Below, piece by piece: positions 1 through 6,483 of a stretch of DNA of 64,000 nucleotides. The translations under genes were made by a program, and so were the position numbers. Numbering within the stretch: the first letter of the stretch is position 1; every line of letters begins with the position of its first letter. Origin of the DNA: Microbacterium sp. SORGH_AS_0969 (GTDB taxonomy: Bacteria > Actinomycetota > Actinomycetes > Actinomycetales > Microbacteriaceae); the NCBI RefSeq assembly GCF_030818255.1, contig NZ_JAUTAG010000001.1:1178001-1242000 (forward strand), given 5' to 3'. The notes under the pieces are model-generated. The model was not told where the DNA came from and made no database searches. It was given only the letters and a program-made list of their open reading frames with translations.

Positions 1-1
1 T

Positions 2-364
2 CCCCGCGAGCTGTTCGAGGCCGCGCGCCTCGACGGCTGCAGTGCCTGGGGACTGTTCTGGCGGATCGCGATGCCCCTGTCGATCCCCTCGTTCGTGATC
101 GTGTTCCTCTTCGAGTTCCAGGCCAGCTGGAACAACCTGCAGGCGGCACTCATCTACCTCAACGCCGGCAGCGTCGAGGACTTCACCGCCCCGCTCGGCA
201 TCGCCTACGCGATGACGAAGTACAGCCCGAGCGCCGGCGGTCAGGGCGACTACCAGTACGTGATGGTCGCCTCGCTCCTCGTGACCCTCCCGATGCTCAT
301 CCTCTTCGCCTTCGGCCAGCGGTACTTCATCGAGGGCGTCGCCACCCAGGGCCGCAAAGGCTGA
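2..364 (+). CDS. Carbohydrate ABC transporter permease (3' part)
   Basis: This is the C-terminal 120 residues of a binding-protein-dependent sugar permease of the MalG type; the 5' part lies left of the window. The frame is open from the first bases and starts with the cytoplasmic EAA loop (ELFEAARLDGCSAWGLFW, then IAMPLSIPS), which docks on the ATPase subunit. Two further hydrophobic spans follow (about residues 30-50 and 85-110), and the protein ends in a short basic tail (FIEGVATQGRKG) typical of the family. The next gene, 30 bp downstream, is its lipoprotein, so the operon order is permease then binding protein. Substrate not readable. Confidence 0.9.
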   Translation, partial: PRELFEAARLDGCSAWGLFWRIAMPLSIPSFVIVFLFEFQASWNNLQAALIYLNAGSVEDFTAPLGIAYAMTKYSPSAGGQGDYQYVMVASLLVTLPMLILFAFGQRYFIEGVATQGRKG

Positions 365-394
365 CCATCCCCCCTGTCCGGAAAGGACCCCCTC

Positions 395-1756
395 ATGCGA
401 AAGCGTTCCCTCGCCGGTGTCGCCGCGTTCGCGGCATCCGCTCTTCTGCTCGCCTCGTGCAGCACCACGGTCAACGACCCGCCGGCCGATGTCGACTTCT
501 CCTCCACACCGTCAGGCACCCTCGCCGCGTGGGGCTTCGAGAATGCCGACGACGTCGGTCAGTCGCGTCTCGATTACGCGGCCGAGAAGCTCGGTGATGT
601 CGAGGTGACCCTGGATGCCACGGCCTTCGACGCCCAGAAGTTCACGACGCGCATCGCCGGCGGCAACGTCCCCGACGTCGTACAGATGGACCGCCGGTAC
701 GTCACGACGTATGCCGCTCAAGGACTCCTCATGCCGCTCGACGCATGCTTCGAGGCGAAGGGCGTCGTCCCCACCGACCGCTGGTACCAGAACGTGGTCG
801 ACGACGTCACGTATCAGGATGCCGTCTACGCGGTGTCGCAGTTCTACCAGCCGCCCGCGATCCTGCTGAACATGAACGTGCTGAACGAAGCGGGCGTGAC
901 GCCCGAGGAGTTCGACACCTCGAACATGGACGGCCTGCTCGCCGCCGTCGAGAAGATGTACCAGGGCTCGGGGAACACACCGACACGACTCGGCTTCGAC
1001 CCGGTCGCGACCGGCCAGGGCGGCCTCTGGGTGCTGGGCATGGGCGGACAGCTCACGGATGCCGAGGGCAAGCCGACGCTGGACGATCCGGCGAACGCGG
1101 CCGGCATCGACGCCCTCAAGCGCATCACCGACGCTCAGGGCGGCTACGCCGCGGTGAAGAGCTTCACCGACGCGTTCGACACCTTCGGCGACGCGAACCA
1201 GTTCGTGACGAACAAGGTCGGCGCGCAGGTCGCGAACCAGTGGTATCCGAACGTCCTCAGCGCCTACCGCGACCAGATCTCGTTGCAGGCCGTTCCGTTC
1301 CGGGATGCCGACGGCCAACCGTTCTCGGTCGCGTCCGGCACCGCGTTCGTCATTCCCGCCGGGGCGAAGAACCCCGCCGCTGCCTGCCAGTGGATGACCG
1401 ACCTCACCTCGACCGACGCCTGGATGGCGGCCGGGGCGGCCCGCGCGGAGACCATCGAAAGCAAGGGCGGACTCAACACGGGCCTGTTCACCGGCTCCCC
1501 CGGGGCCGACGAGATGATCCGCTCGCAGTACGTCACGCCGACCGGCGATGCCGGCTTCGACGAGGTCATCTCGACGTACTACGACGTGGTCGCCTCTGGC
1601 CGCTCGTTCGGATCCTCGCCCGCCGGGCAGGACATCCAGAACGAGCTGAACAACGCGATCACCGCCGCACTGCTGGGCGACAAGACGACCGAGCAGGCCC
1701 TGGCCGACGCGCAGCAGGCCGCGCAGCGCGCGTACGACAACGCGACGGCGGGCTGA
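395..1756 (+). CDS. Extracellular sugar-binding lipoprotein of an ABC importer
   Basis: 453-residue family 1 solute-binding protein that captures a sugar outside the membrane and delivers it to the permease encoded just upstream. The N-terminus is a lipoprotein signal: basic MRKR, a hydrophobic core, and lipobox LLASC with the lipidated Cys at residue 22. A GGNVPDVVQMD segment near residue 90 is the usual binding-protein family signature, and the length suits the family. A gaaagga Shine-Dalgarno precedes the ATG. The C-terminus is Ala/Gln-rich. It is the last gene of its operon, and a long inverted repeat follows. The substrate cannot be inferred. Confidence 0.92.
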   Translation: MRKRSLAGVAAFAASALLLASCSTTVNDPPADVDFSSTPSGTLAAWGFENADDVGQSRLDYAAEKLGDVEVTLDATAFDAQKFTTRIAGGNVPDVVQMDRRYVTTYAAQGLLMPLDACFEAKGVVPTDRWYQNVVDDVTYQDAVYAVSQFYQPPAILLNMNVLNEAGVTPEEFDTSNMDGLLAAVEKMYQGSGNTPTRLGFDPVATGQGGLWVLGMGGQLTDAEGKPTLDDPANAAGIDALKRITDAQGGYAAVKSFTDAFDTFGDANQFVTNKVGAQVANQWYPNVLSAYRDQISLQAVPFRDADGQPFSVASGTAFVIPAGAKNPAAACQWMTDLTSTDAWMAAGAARAETIESKGGLNTGLFTGSPGADEMIRSQYVTPTGDAGFDEVISTYYDVVASGRSFGSSPAGQDIQNELNNAITAALLGDKTTEQALADAQQAAQRAYDNATAG

Positions 1757-1764
1757 CGCCGAGA

Positions 1765-1873
1765 GCACCCGTGCGAAACTCCTGACTTCCGCTCGGCGAG
1801 CGGCGGGACGAACCGGAAGTCTGCTCCCGAGAGGGATCGGGGCTCGCGATTCTCAGGAGTTTCGCACGGGTGC
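1765..1873. repeat. Long perfect inverted repeat between convergent genes
   Basis: Two 21-base arms (1765-1785 and 1853-1873, core GTGCGAAACTCCTGA) are exact reverse complements. Inside lies a second stem, GACTTCCG (1784-1791) with CGGAAGTC (1814-1821). It fills the gap between the stop of the sugar-binding protein and the stop of the convergent Asp23 gene, so it may act as a bidirectional terminator. The 109-bp size and nested arms are more than a terminator needs and resemble a REP/MITE-like element. Confidence 0.75.
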
Positions 1874-1922
1874 CCGCGAGCCTGCATCGAGGCGGTGGAT
1901 GGCCGCGACCCGCCTCAGAACC

Positions 1923-2822
1923 TCAGGGTCGCGGCTTCTCGTCCTCCACGAGCGACTGGACCTCGTCCGTCGCTGACGTCTTGTCGTCGCCCCGAACCTC
2001 GTCGGCGGCGATCGCGATGTCGATCGCGGCGTCTTCCAGGGCCTCAGCGACGACGTCGCTCACGTCGGCGCGGTCGGCGGCGGGCGCGTTCGCGGACTCG
2101 GCAGAGGCGGTGGACGAAGCGGTTGCGCGGGCGTCCACGACGGCGTGATCGAGCTCGACACCCTCTGCCCGCGCGTCGTCCACCGCCACCCGCTCCCGGG
2201 CGGCCTTCACCGTCTCGTTCACGGCGGCAGCGGCACCGGCCGCGACGTCCTTGGTCTTGGCCACCGCGGCGTCGACGGTCTCGGCGGCGCTGGCAGCGAT
2301 GTCCTTCGACGCGGCCACCGCGCTGTCGGTCGCCGCCGAGGCGCGGGCTCTCGCGTCGTCGACCACCTCGGAGACCCGGGTCACGGCGGCATCCGTCCGC
2401 TCCCGCACGGTGGCGGCCGTCTCCCGCGCGCGGGCGGCGACGGCATCCGCCTTCTCCTCCGCCTCGGCGACGACGTCACGGTCGAACGGGCCGAAGACAC
2501 CGGTCACGATGACATCGACGTCGACCCGACCCCGCCCGAGCGGCTCGAGAGCCGTCCGCACGGCCGAGCGCACCGCGCCCGAGACCTCGCGCAGCTTGTG
2601 GGGGTAGTCCACGACGAGCGAGATGGTCGCCGTGACCGAGTCAGCGCGGTCGGTGTCGATCTTGACTCCGGGAACCGTGCTCGCGAGGCCGACGCGTTCA
2701 CGCACGGCATCCGAGGCCCGTCCGAGCAGGCTGCCGAGGGCGTGCACGCCGTCGACCGTCGCGGCGGCGGTGGCCGCGCGTTCGGCCGCCGCGTCGAGGG
2801 TGGGGGTGTCGATGGTGGTCAT
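1923..2822 (-). CDS. Asp23/Gls24 family envelope stress protein, long form
   Basis: 299 residues; the last gene of the six-gene operon running from 5061. Residues 1-115 carry an Asp23/Gls24-like domain (TISLVVDYPHKLREVSGAVRSAVRTAL, here written in part). The rest is a long Ala/Val/Asp/Glu-rich region with repeating TVDAAVAKTKDVA-like heptads that should form extended helix or coiled coil. A gaggag Shine-Dalgarno supports the ATG at 2822, and 17 bp separate it from the previous gene. Asp23 proteins are abundant, membrane-associated cell-envelope stress proteins; partners here are the membrane anchors encoded upstream. The long charged tail is unusual for the family. Confidence 0.75.
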   Translation of the reverse strand: MTTIDTPTLDAAAERAATAAATVDGVHALGSLLGRASDAVRERVGLASTVPGVKIDTDRADSVTATISLVVDYPHKLREVSGAVRSAVRTALEPLGRGRVDVDVIVTGVFGPFDRDVVAEAEEKADAVAARARETAATVRERTDAAVTRVSEVVDDARARASAATDSAVAASKDIAASAAETVDAAVAKTKDVAAGAAAAVNETVKAARERVAVDDARAEGVELDHAVVDARATASSTASAESANAPAADRADVSDVVAEALEDAAIDIAIAADEVRGDDKTSATDEVQSLVEDEKPRP

Positions 2823-2839
2823 GACGTCTCCTCGTGGGA

Positions 2840-3427
2840 TCAGTGCACGCGGGTGCTGTCGCGCGCGAGCTTGGCGCGCAGACCCGAGTGGATGGAGATG
2901 TAGGCGCGCAGGTTCTGCCCGGTGAGGGCGGCCAGGTTGGTCACGAGCGTGTCGATGTGCTCGGCCACCTGACGCGGCGACGTGTTCTGTCGCGGAGTGA
3001 CCGCGACGTGCAGCACCGACTCGCGCTGGATCTCGCCGGCGCTGATGCGCGACGAGAGGATCTCGTCACGCTCGGCGAGCGCGTTCTTGAGTGCCTCGGC
3101 AGCGAATCCGTCGGTGACGGTGATGCGTCCCTCGGCGCTGTCGCTGCCGGTCGACTGCAGGGGGGCCTGGCGACGACCCCGGACGGCGGCGGAGGCGATC
3201 ACGATGAGCACGAGAGCCAGCACCACGAAGGCGGCGACGGCGCCCCACCCGGCGGACTCACGACCGAGCGACTCGAGCCAGCCCTGGAAGCCGCCCATGA
3301 CGGTGGTCCAGGTGTCGGCTCCGCCGGGGAGCAGCGCCACGGCGAGCGCGAGGGCGCCTGCCGCCAACAGGACGACGCCGACGAGGAAGAGGACGAAGCG
3401 GTTGAGACCGCGGCGCGTGGCGTTCAT
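2840..3427 (-). CDS. AmaP-like membrane anchor of the Asp23 operon
   Basis: 195 residues. Two membrane spans (about residues 10-32 and 60-82) flank a short outer loop, followed by a cytoplasmic domain with an RITVTDGFAAEALKNAL motif and an Asp23-like alternation of strands and helices. This is the layout of alkaline-shock response anchor proteins (AmaP), which hold Asp23 at the membrane. The start codon shares one base with the stop of the upstream gene (TGATG), implying translational coupling. Family assignment is from topology and neighbours rather than a strong motif. Confidence 0.7.
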   Translation of the reverse strand: MNATRRGLNRFVLFLVGVVLLAAGALALAVALLPGGADTWTTVMGGFQGWLESLGRESAGWGAVAAFVVLALVLIVIASAAVRGRRQAPLQSTGSDSAEGRITVTDGFAAEALKNALAERDEILSSRISAGEIQRESVLHVAVTPRQNTSPRQVAEHIDTLVTNLAALTGQNLRAYISIHSGLRAKLARDSTRVH

Positions 3428-4008
3428 CAGGACTCCTTGGTGTCGGGGCGCTGCACGCGCACGTGGGTGCGCACGGCGGGCGAAAGCTTGTAGGTCGCGA
3501 TCTCGTCTTCGACGATCCGGCGCATCTGCGCCTCATCGACAGGGATGCCGACGGGCGGGCGCACGGTGACGTCGACGGTGCGATGGGCGACACCCACGAC
3601 GATGTCGTCACGAGCGATACCGGATTCGTTGCTGAGGTGCTGCGCGAGAGCGGAGGCCACGACGCCGTTGTCGACGACGACGGCCCGCTCTCCCCATGCC
3701 ATCTCGTGACGCGACAGGCGTCCGGGCTTGAGGGCGAGCACGAGCACGATGAGCCCGACGAGGGCGAGCACGATGCCGCCGACGATGAAGGCGACCGGCA
3801 GGAGGGCGGTCGGTGCCGCGACGACCGCGTTCAGAGCGGCGCCGGGACTGACGAGCAGCGGCGGCTGCCCGAGGAGGGCGAGGACGATCTCGACCGCGGC
3901 GTACGCCAGCGCGAGCAGCGCGAGGACGACCACGACGAGCATCGCCACGGTGCGCGGGGAGTGCGTCTCGCGACGCACGACGGTGCGGAGCACGGTATCG
4001 GTCATCAC
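3427..4008 (-). CDS. DUF6286-type membrane protein of the Asp23 operon
   Basis: 193 residues with two membrane spans (about 20-45 and 70-92), then a soluble C-terminal half that begins RHEMAWGERAVVVDNGVVASALA and alternates strands and helices (VDVTVRPPVG, RTHVRVQRPD) much like an Asp23 fold. This matches the DUF6286 proteins found with Asp23 genes in actinobacteria. It overlaps the preceding gene by 4 bases (ATGA). The likely role is a membrane platform for the Asp23 proteins; no enzymatic motif is visible. Confidence 0.7.
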   Translation of the reverse strand: MMTDTVLRTVVRRETHSPRTVAMLVVVVLALLALAYAAVEIVLALLGQPPLLVSPGAALNAVVAAPTALLPVAFIVGGIVLALVGLIVLVLALKPGRLSRHEMAWGERAVVVDNGVVASALAQHLSNESGIARDDIVVGVAHRTVDVTVRPPVGIPVDEAQMRRIVEDEIATYKLSPAVRTHVRVQRPDTKES

Positions 4009-4397
4009 AGCACTCGCTTTCGCTGGGGGACGCTGGCGCCCGAGATGGTCAGGTCGACCCGCGAGACGTCGCGTCCGAAGAGGTGTGTCAGACGAGACCG
4101 CAGGGCGGTCTGCGCGGTGCGCGCCGCCTCGAGGACGGGCGTGGCCGCGCCGACCGCGGCGGTGTCGTCGAGGCGCGGCACGGGGAACGGCGTGGTGACG
4201 CGCACCACGGCGGTGTCGCGGGCCGAGACGATCTCGACGCGGACGTTCTTGGCATCCACCCCGATGATCTCGGCTGCGGCGCGCTCCGCCGTCTTCTGCA
4301 GGACACGGTCGGCGACGTTCACGCGGCCCGCGGGGAGGCCGGGGCCGGCAACCGTGGTGCGGCTGCCGACCCCGGGGGAAGCGGTGACGGTGGTCAC
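4005..4397 (-). CDS. Small soluble Asp23-like protein
   Basis: 130 residues, no membrane span. After a Gly/Pro-rich start the core reads GRVNVADRVLQKTAERAAAEIIG, then strands VRVEIVSAR and AVVRVTTPFPVP, and a helix rich in Ala and Arg. This resembles a minimal Asp23/Gls24 domain. It overlaps both neighbours by 4 bases (ATGA), so it is translated as part of the stress operon. Function beyond membership of the complex is not readable. Confidence 0.7.
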   Translation of the reverse strand: MTTVTASPGVGSRTTVAGPGLPAGRVNVADRVLQKTAERAAAEIIGVDAKNVRVEIVSARDTAVVRVTTPFPVPRLDDTAAVGAATPVLEAARTAQTALRSRLTHLFGRDVSRVDLTISGASVPQRKRVL

Positions 4398-4582
4398 GAT
4401 GTGCTCCGACCCTTGAAGGCGTTGACGATGTTGCCGAAATCGATCTCGCCGGCGGTGATGCGCGCGACGACGATTCCGATGGCCATGAACAGGGCGACGA
4501 GGATGAATCCCCAGAAGCCGAAGATCAGGGCGCTGAGAGCGAGGACGAGCCCGACGAGCGCGCCCTTCGTGGTGGGGCTCAC
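4394..4582 (-). CDS. Small DUF2273-like membrane protein
   Basis: 62 residues, almost entirely two hydrophobic spans (residues 8-22 and 26-42: GLVLALSALIFGFWG and ILVALFMAIGIVVARI) with a short polar tail that includes DFGNIVNAFKGR. Small two-span proteins of this kind (DUF2273) regularly sit next to Asp23 genes. It overlaps the genes on both sides by 4 bases. It probably anchors or assembles Asp23 at the membrane. Confidence 0.75.
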   Translation of the reverse strand: MSPTTKGALVGLVLALSALIFGFWGFILVALFMAIGIVVARITAGEIDFGNIVNAFKGRSTS

Positions 4583-5061
4583 TGGACGCGCTTTTCGTTG
4601 CTGTCGTCGTCGTTGTTGTCGTCGCCCGGGATGTGGACGTCGTTCACGTCGACGTTGACCTCGACGACCTCGAGACCGACGAGACGGTTGATGGCGCCGG
4701 CCACGCGACCACGGACCTGGTCGGCGACCTCCTGGATCGGGGCGCCGTACTCGACGACGATCGTGATGTCGGCGGCGGCCTGCGTCTCGCCGACCTCGAC
4801 CTTGACGCCCTGCGTCAGGTCGGTGGCGTTGATCGCGTCGCGGATGGCGCCGAGGGCACGTGCTCCGCCGCCACCCAGGGCGTACACGCCGGCGACCTCA
4901 CGCGCGGCGATGCCGGCGACCTTGGCGACGACGCCGTCGGCGATCGTCGTCTTGCCCTCGGTGGGGGTCTCCGAGCCGCGGGCGTTGAGGGGGCGGTTGA
5001 CGCGCGACGCCGCCTGGGGGACGTTCTGCGCGGCGGGGGTGGTGGGGGCCTCGGTAGCCAT
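4579..5061 (-). CDS. Asp23/Gls24 family envelope stress response protein
   Basis: 160 residues and the first gene of the operon. The Asp23/Gls24 domain spans about residues 35-140: GKTTIADGVVAKVAGIAAREV, GVYALGGGGAR, then VEVGETQAAADITIVVEYG and VVEVNVDVNDVHIPG. The C-terminus is Asp/Asn-rich (DDNNDDDSNEKR). The ATG at 5061 is chosen because a gaaaggc Shine-Dalgarno precedes it; a longer open frame upstream has no ribosome site and untypical composition. This is the most canonical of the three Asp23-like proteins here. A 470-bp upstream region holds a 16-bp palindrome and a tandem duplication that may control it. Confidence 0.9.
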   Translation of the reverse strand: MATEAPTTPAAQNVPQAASRVNRPLNARGSETPTEGKTTIADGVVAKVAGIAAREVAGVYALGGGGARALGAIRDAINATDLTQGVKVEVGETQAAADITIVVEYGAPIQEVADQVRGRVAGAINRLVGLEVVEVNVDVNDVHIPGDDNNDDDSNEKRVQ

Positions 5062-5182
5062 GTCGGTGCCTTTCACGTGTGGTGCCCGGCGGGGCCGGGG
5101 TAAGCGATTTGGCCTACGTGGATAAGACGTACCGGGTGCGGGAAACGTCACGCGGGGATTGAAAAAAGTTCGGGATTCTGTA

Positions 5183-5198
5183 TTCGCATGAATGCGAA
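5183..5198. promoter_or_regulatory. 16-bp palindrome upstream of the Asp23 operon
   Basis: TTCGCAT-GA-ATGCGAA: two exact 7-base arms with a 2-base centre, about 120 bases upstream of the Asp23 start codon in a locally AT-richer stretch. Size and symmetry suit a dimeric regulator. No regulator gene for it is adjacent, so the assignment is an inference. Confidence 0.45.
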
Positions 5199-5239
5199 AG
5201 CCTGAAATCCGCGTCATCTCGTCGGTGTGCGCGCTCCCA

Positions 5240-5454
5240 CGCACCGTGCTTCAGCCCGGTTGCATGACCCGTATGCGACGCCCTCTCTCGCCTGCCCGAG
5301 CCGTTCACACGCGCCCCGCCGATCATGCAGATGGACCGCATCGCCACTCCCGCACCGCGCTTCAGCCCGGTTGCATGACCCGTATGCGACGCCCTCTCTC
5401 GCCTGCCCGAGCCGTTCACACGCGCCCCGCCGATCATGCAGATGGACCGCATCG
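5240..5454. repeat. Tandem duplication of a 104-bp non-coding unit
   Basis: Bases 5240-5343 recur at 5351-5454 with one mismatch (5247 T versus 5358 C), an offset of 111 bp. The copies lie in the intergenic space between the Asp23 operon and fdhD and include the partly symmetric element TTGCATGACCCGTATGCGA. No supported gene covers them. They look like a recent duplication of a regulatory segment. Confidence 0.9.
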
Positions 5455-5489
5455 ACGCTCCGGCGACCCGTGCGATGAGACCCCGGGCG

Positions 5490-5531
5490 TACGCTCGACG
5501 CATGTCCCCCTCTCCCGCGCGGCAGCCCTGA
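5490..5531 (+). promoter_or_regulatory. Leaderless promoter with a 9-codon upstream ORF before fdhD
   Basis: A TACGCT -10 box (5490-5495) lies 6 bases before an ATG at 5502, the spacing seen at other leaderless genes here. That ATG opens MSPSPARQP and stops at 5531, one base before the fdhD GTG at 5533. The short frame could couple translation into fdhD, which has no clear Shine-Dalgarno of its own. Confidence 0.4.
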
Positions 5532-5532
5532 C

Positions 5533-6423
5533 GTGGGTCGCCTGACCGCCTCGCGTCGCGTGACGCGCATCACCCTCGACGGGGTGAATCGACAGAGACC
5601 GGATGCCATCGCCGTCGAGGAACCACTCGAGATCCGCGTCGCGGGCTCACCGCTCGCCGTGACCATGCGCACCCCCGGACACGACATCGAACTGGCGGCC
5701 GGCTTCCTGGTGTCGGAGGGGGTGATCAGCCGCGGCGACCAGTTCGCCCGCGCGATCCACTGCGGCGGACCCGGCACGGGCGGCGCGGACGGCAACACCT
5801 ACAACGTGCTCGACCTCACCCTCGCCCCCGGGGTCGCGCTCCCCTCGCCCGATATCGCCCGCTCGTTCTATACGACGAGCTCGTGCGGTGTGTGCGGAAC
5901 GGCGTCGATCGAGGCGGTGGAGAAGGTGTCGACGTACGACGTCTCGACCGACGAGGTGCGCGTGGAGGCACGGGATGTCGCGGCCTTCCCCGACCGCCTC
6001 CGCGCGGGGCAGAAGGTGTTCGACAAGACCGGCGGGCTGCACGGCGCTGCTCTTTTCGACATCGAGACGGGCGAGATGCTCGTCGTCCGCGAAGACGTCG
6101 GTCGGCACAACGCGGTCGACAAGGTCGTCGGGTGGGCGCTGCTCAACGACCGACTCCCCCTGCGGGGCACCGTGCTGCAGGTGTCGGGGCGCGTGAGCTT
6201 CGAGCTCGTACAGAAGGCCGTGATGGCCGGCATCCCGATGCTGTCGGCGGTGTCGGCGCCGTCGTCGCTCGCGATCGAGCTGGCCGAGCGCGCGGGGCTC
6301 ACCCTCGCCGCCTTCGTGCGCGGGGGCAGCATGAACCTGTACTCCCGCGCCGACCGGATCGCGGTTCCCTCCACCGACGCGCCCACAACCCCCTCTGCCG
6401 CAGAGCCGTCGAGCGTACGCTGA
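5533..6423 (+). CDS. fdhD: Formate dehydrogenase accessory sulfurtransferase FdhD
   Basis: 296 residues. FdhD moves sulfur from a cysteine desulfurase onto the molybdenum cofactor so that formate-dehydrogenase-type enzymes become active in the cytoplasm. The family signature is complete: the catalytic pair in SCGVCG (Cys118, Cys121), MRTPGHDIELAAGFLVSEG near residue 45, and DVGRHNAVDKVVGWAL followed by VSGRVSFELVQKA in the C-terminal half. The GTG start gives VGRLTASRRV, which aligns with other actinobacterial FdhD N-termini. The target enzyme, a molybdopterin oxidoreductase, starts 60 bp downstream, so the pair forms one unit. Confidence 0.96.
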   Translation: MGRLTASRRVTRITLDGVNRQRPDAIAVEEPLEIRVAGSPLAVTMRTPGHDIELAAGFLVSEGVISRGDQFARAIHCGGPGTGGADGNTYNVLDLTLAPGVALPSPDIARSFYTTSSCGVCGTASIEAVEKVSTYDVSTDEVRVEARDVAAFPDRLRAGQKVFDKTGGLHGAALFDIETGEMLVVREDVGRHNAVDKVVGWALLNDRLPLRGTVLQVSGRVSFELVQKAVMAGIPMLSAVSAPSSLAIELAERAGLTLAAFVRGGSMNLYSRADRIAVPSTDAPTTPSAAEPSSVR

Positions 6424-6483
6424 CGAAGAGCGCGGGACGGGTGGATGCCACCGGCCCGGCACCGAAATCCACGGAGGGTGAGC

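Noticed and set aside
5487..6420. 13-bp inverted repeat GCGTACGCTCGAC flanking fdhD
   Set aside because: The left copy overlaps the presumed -10 box and the right copy the last fdhD codons; GCGTACGC is itself palindromic. No target duplication or transposase was seen, so chance is the simpler explanation.
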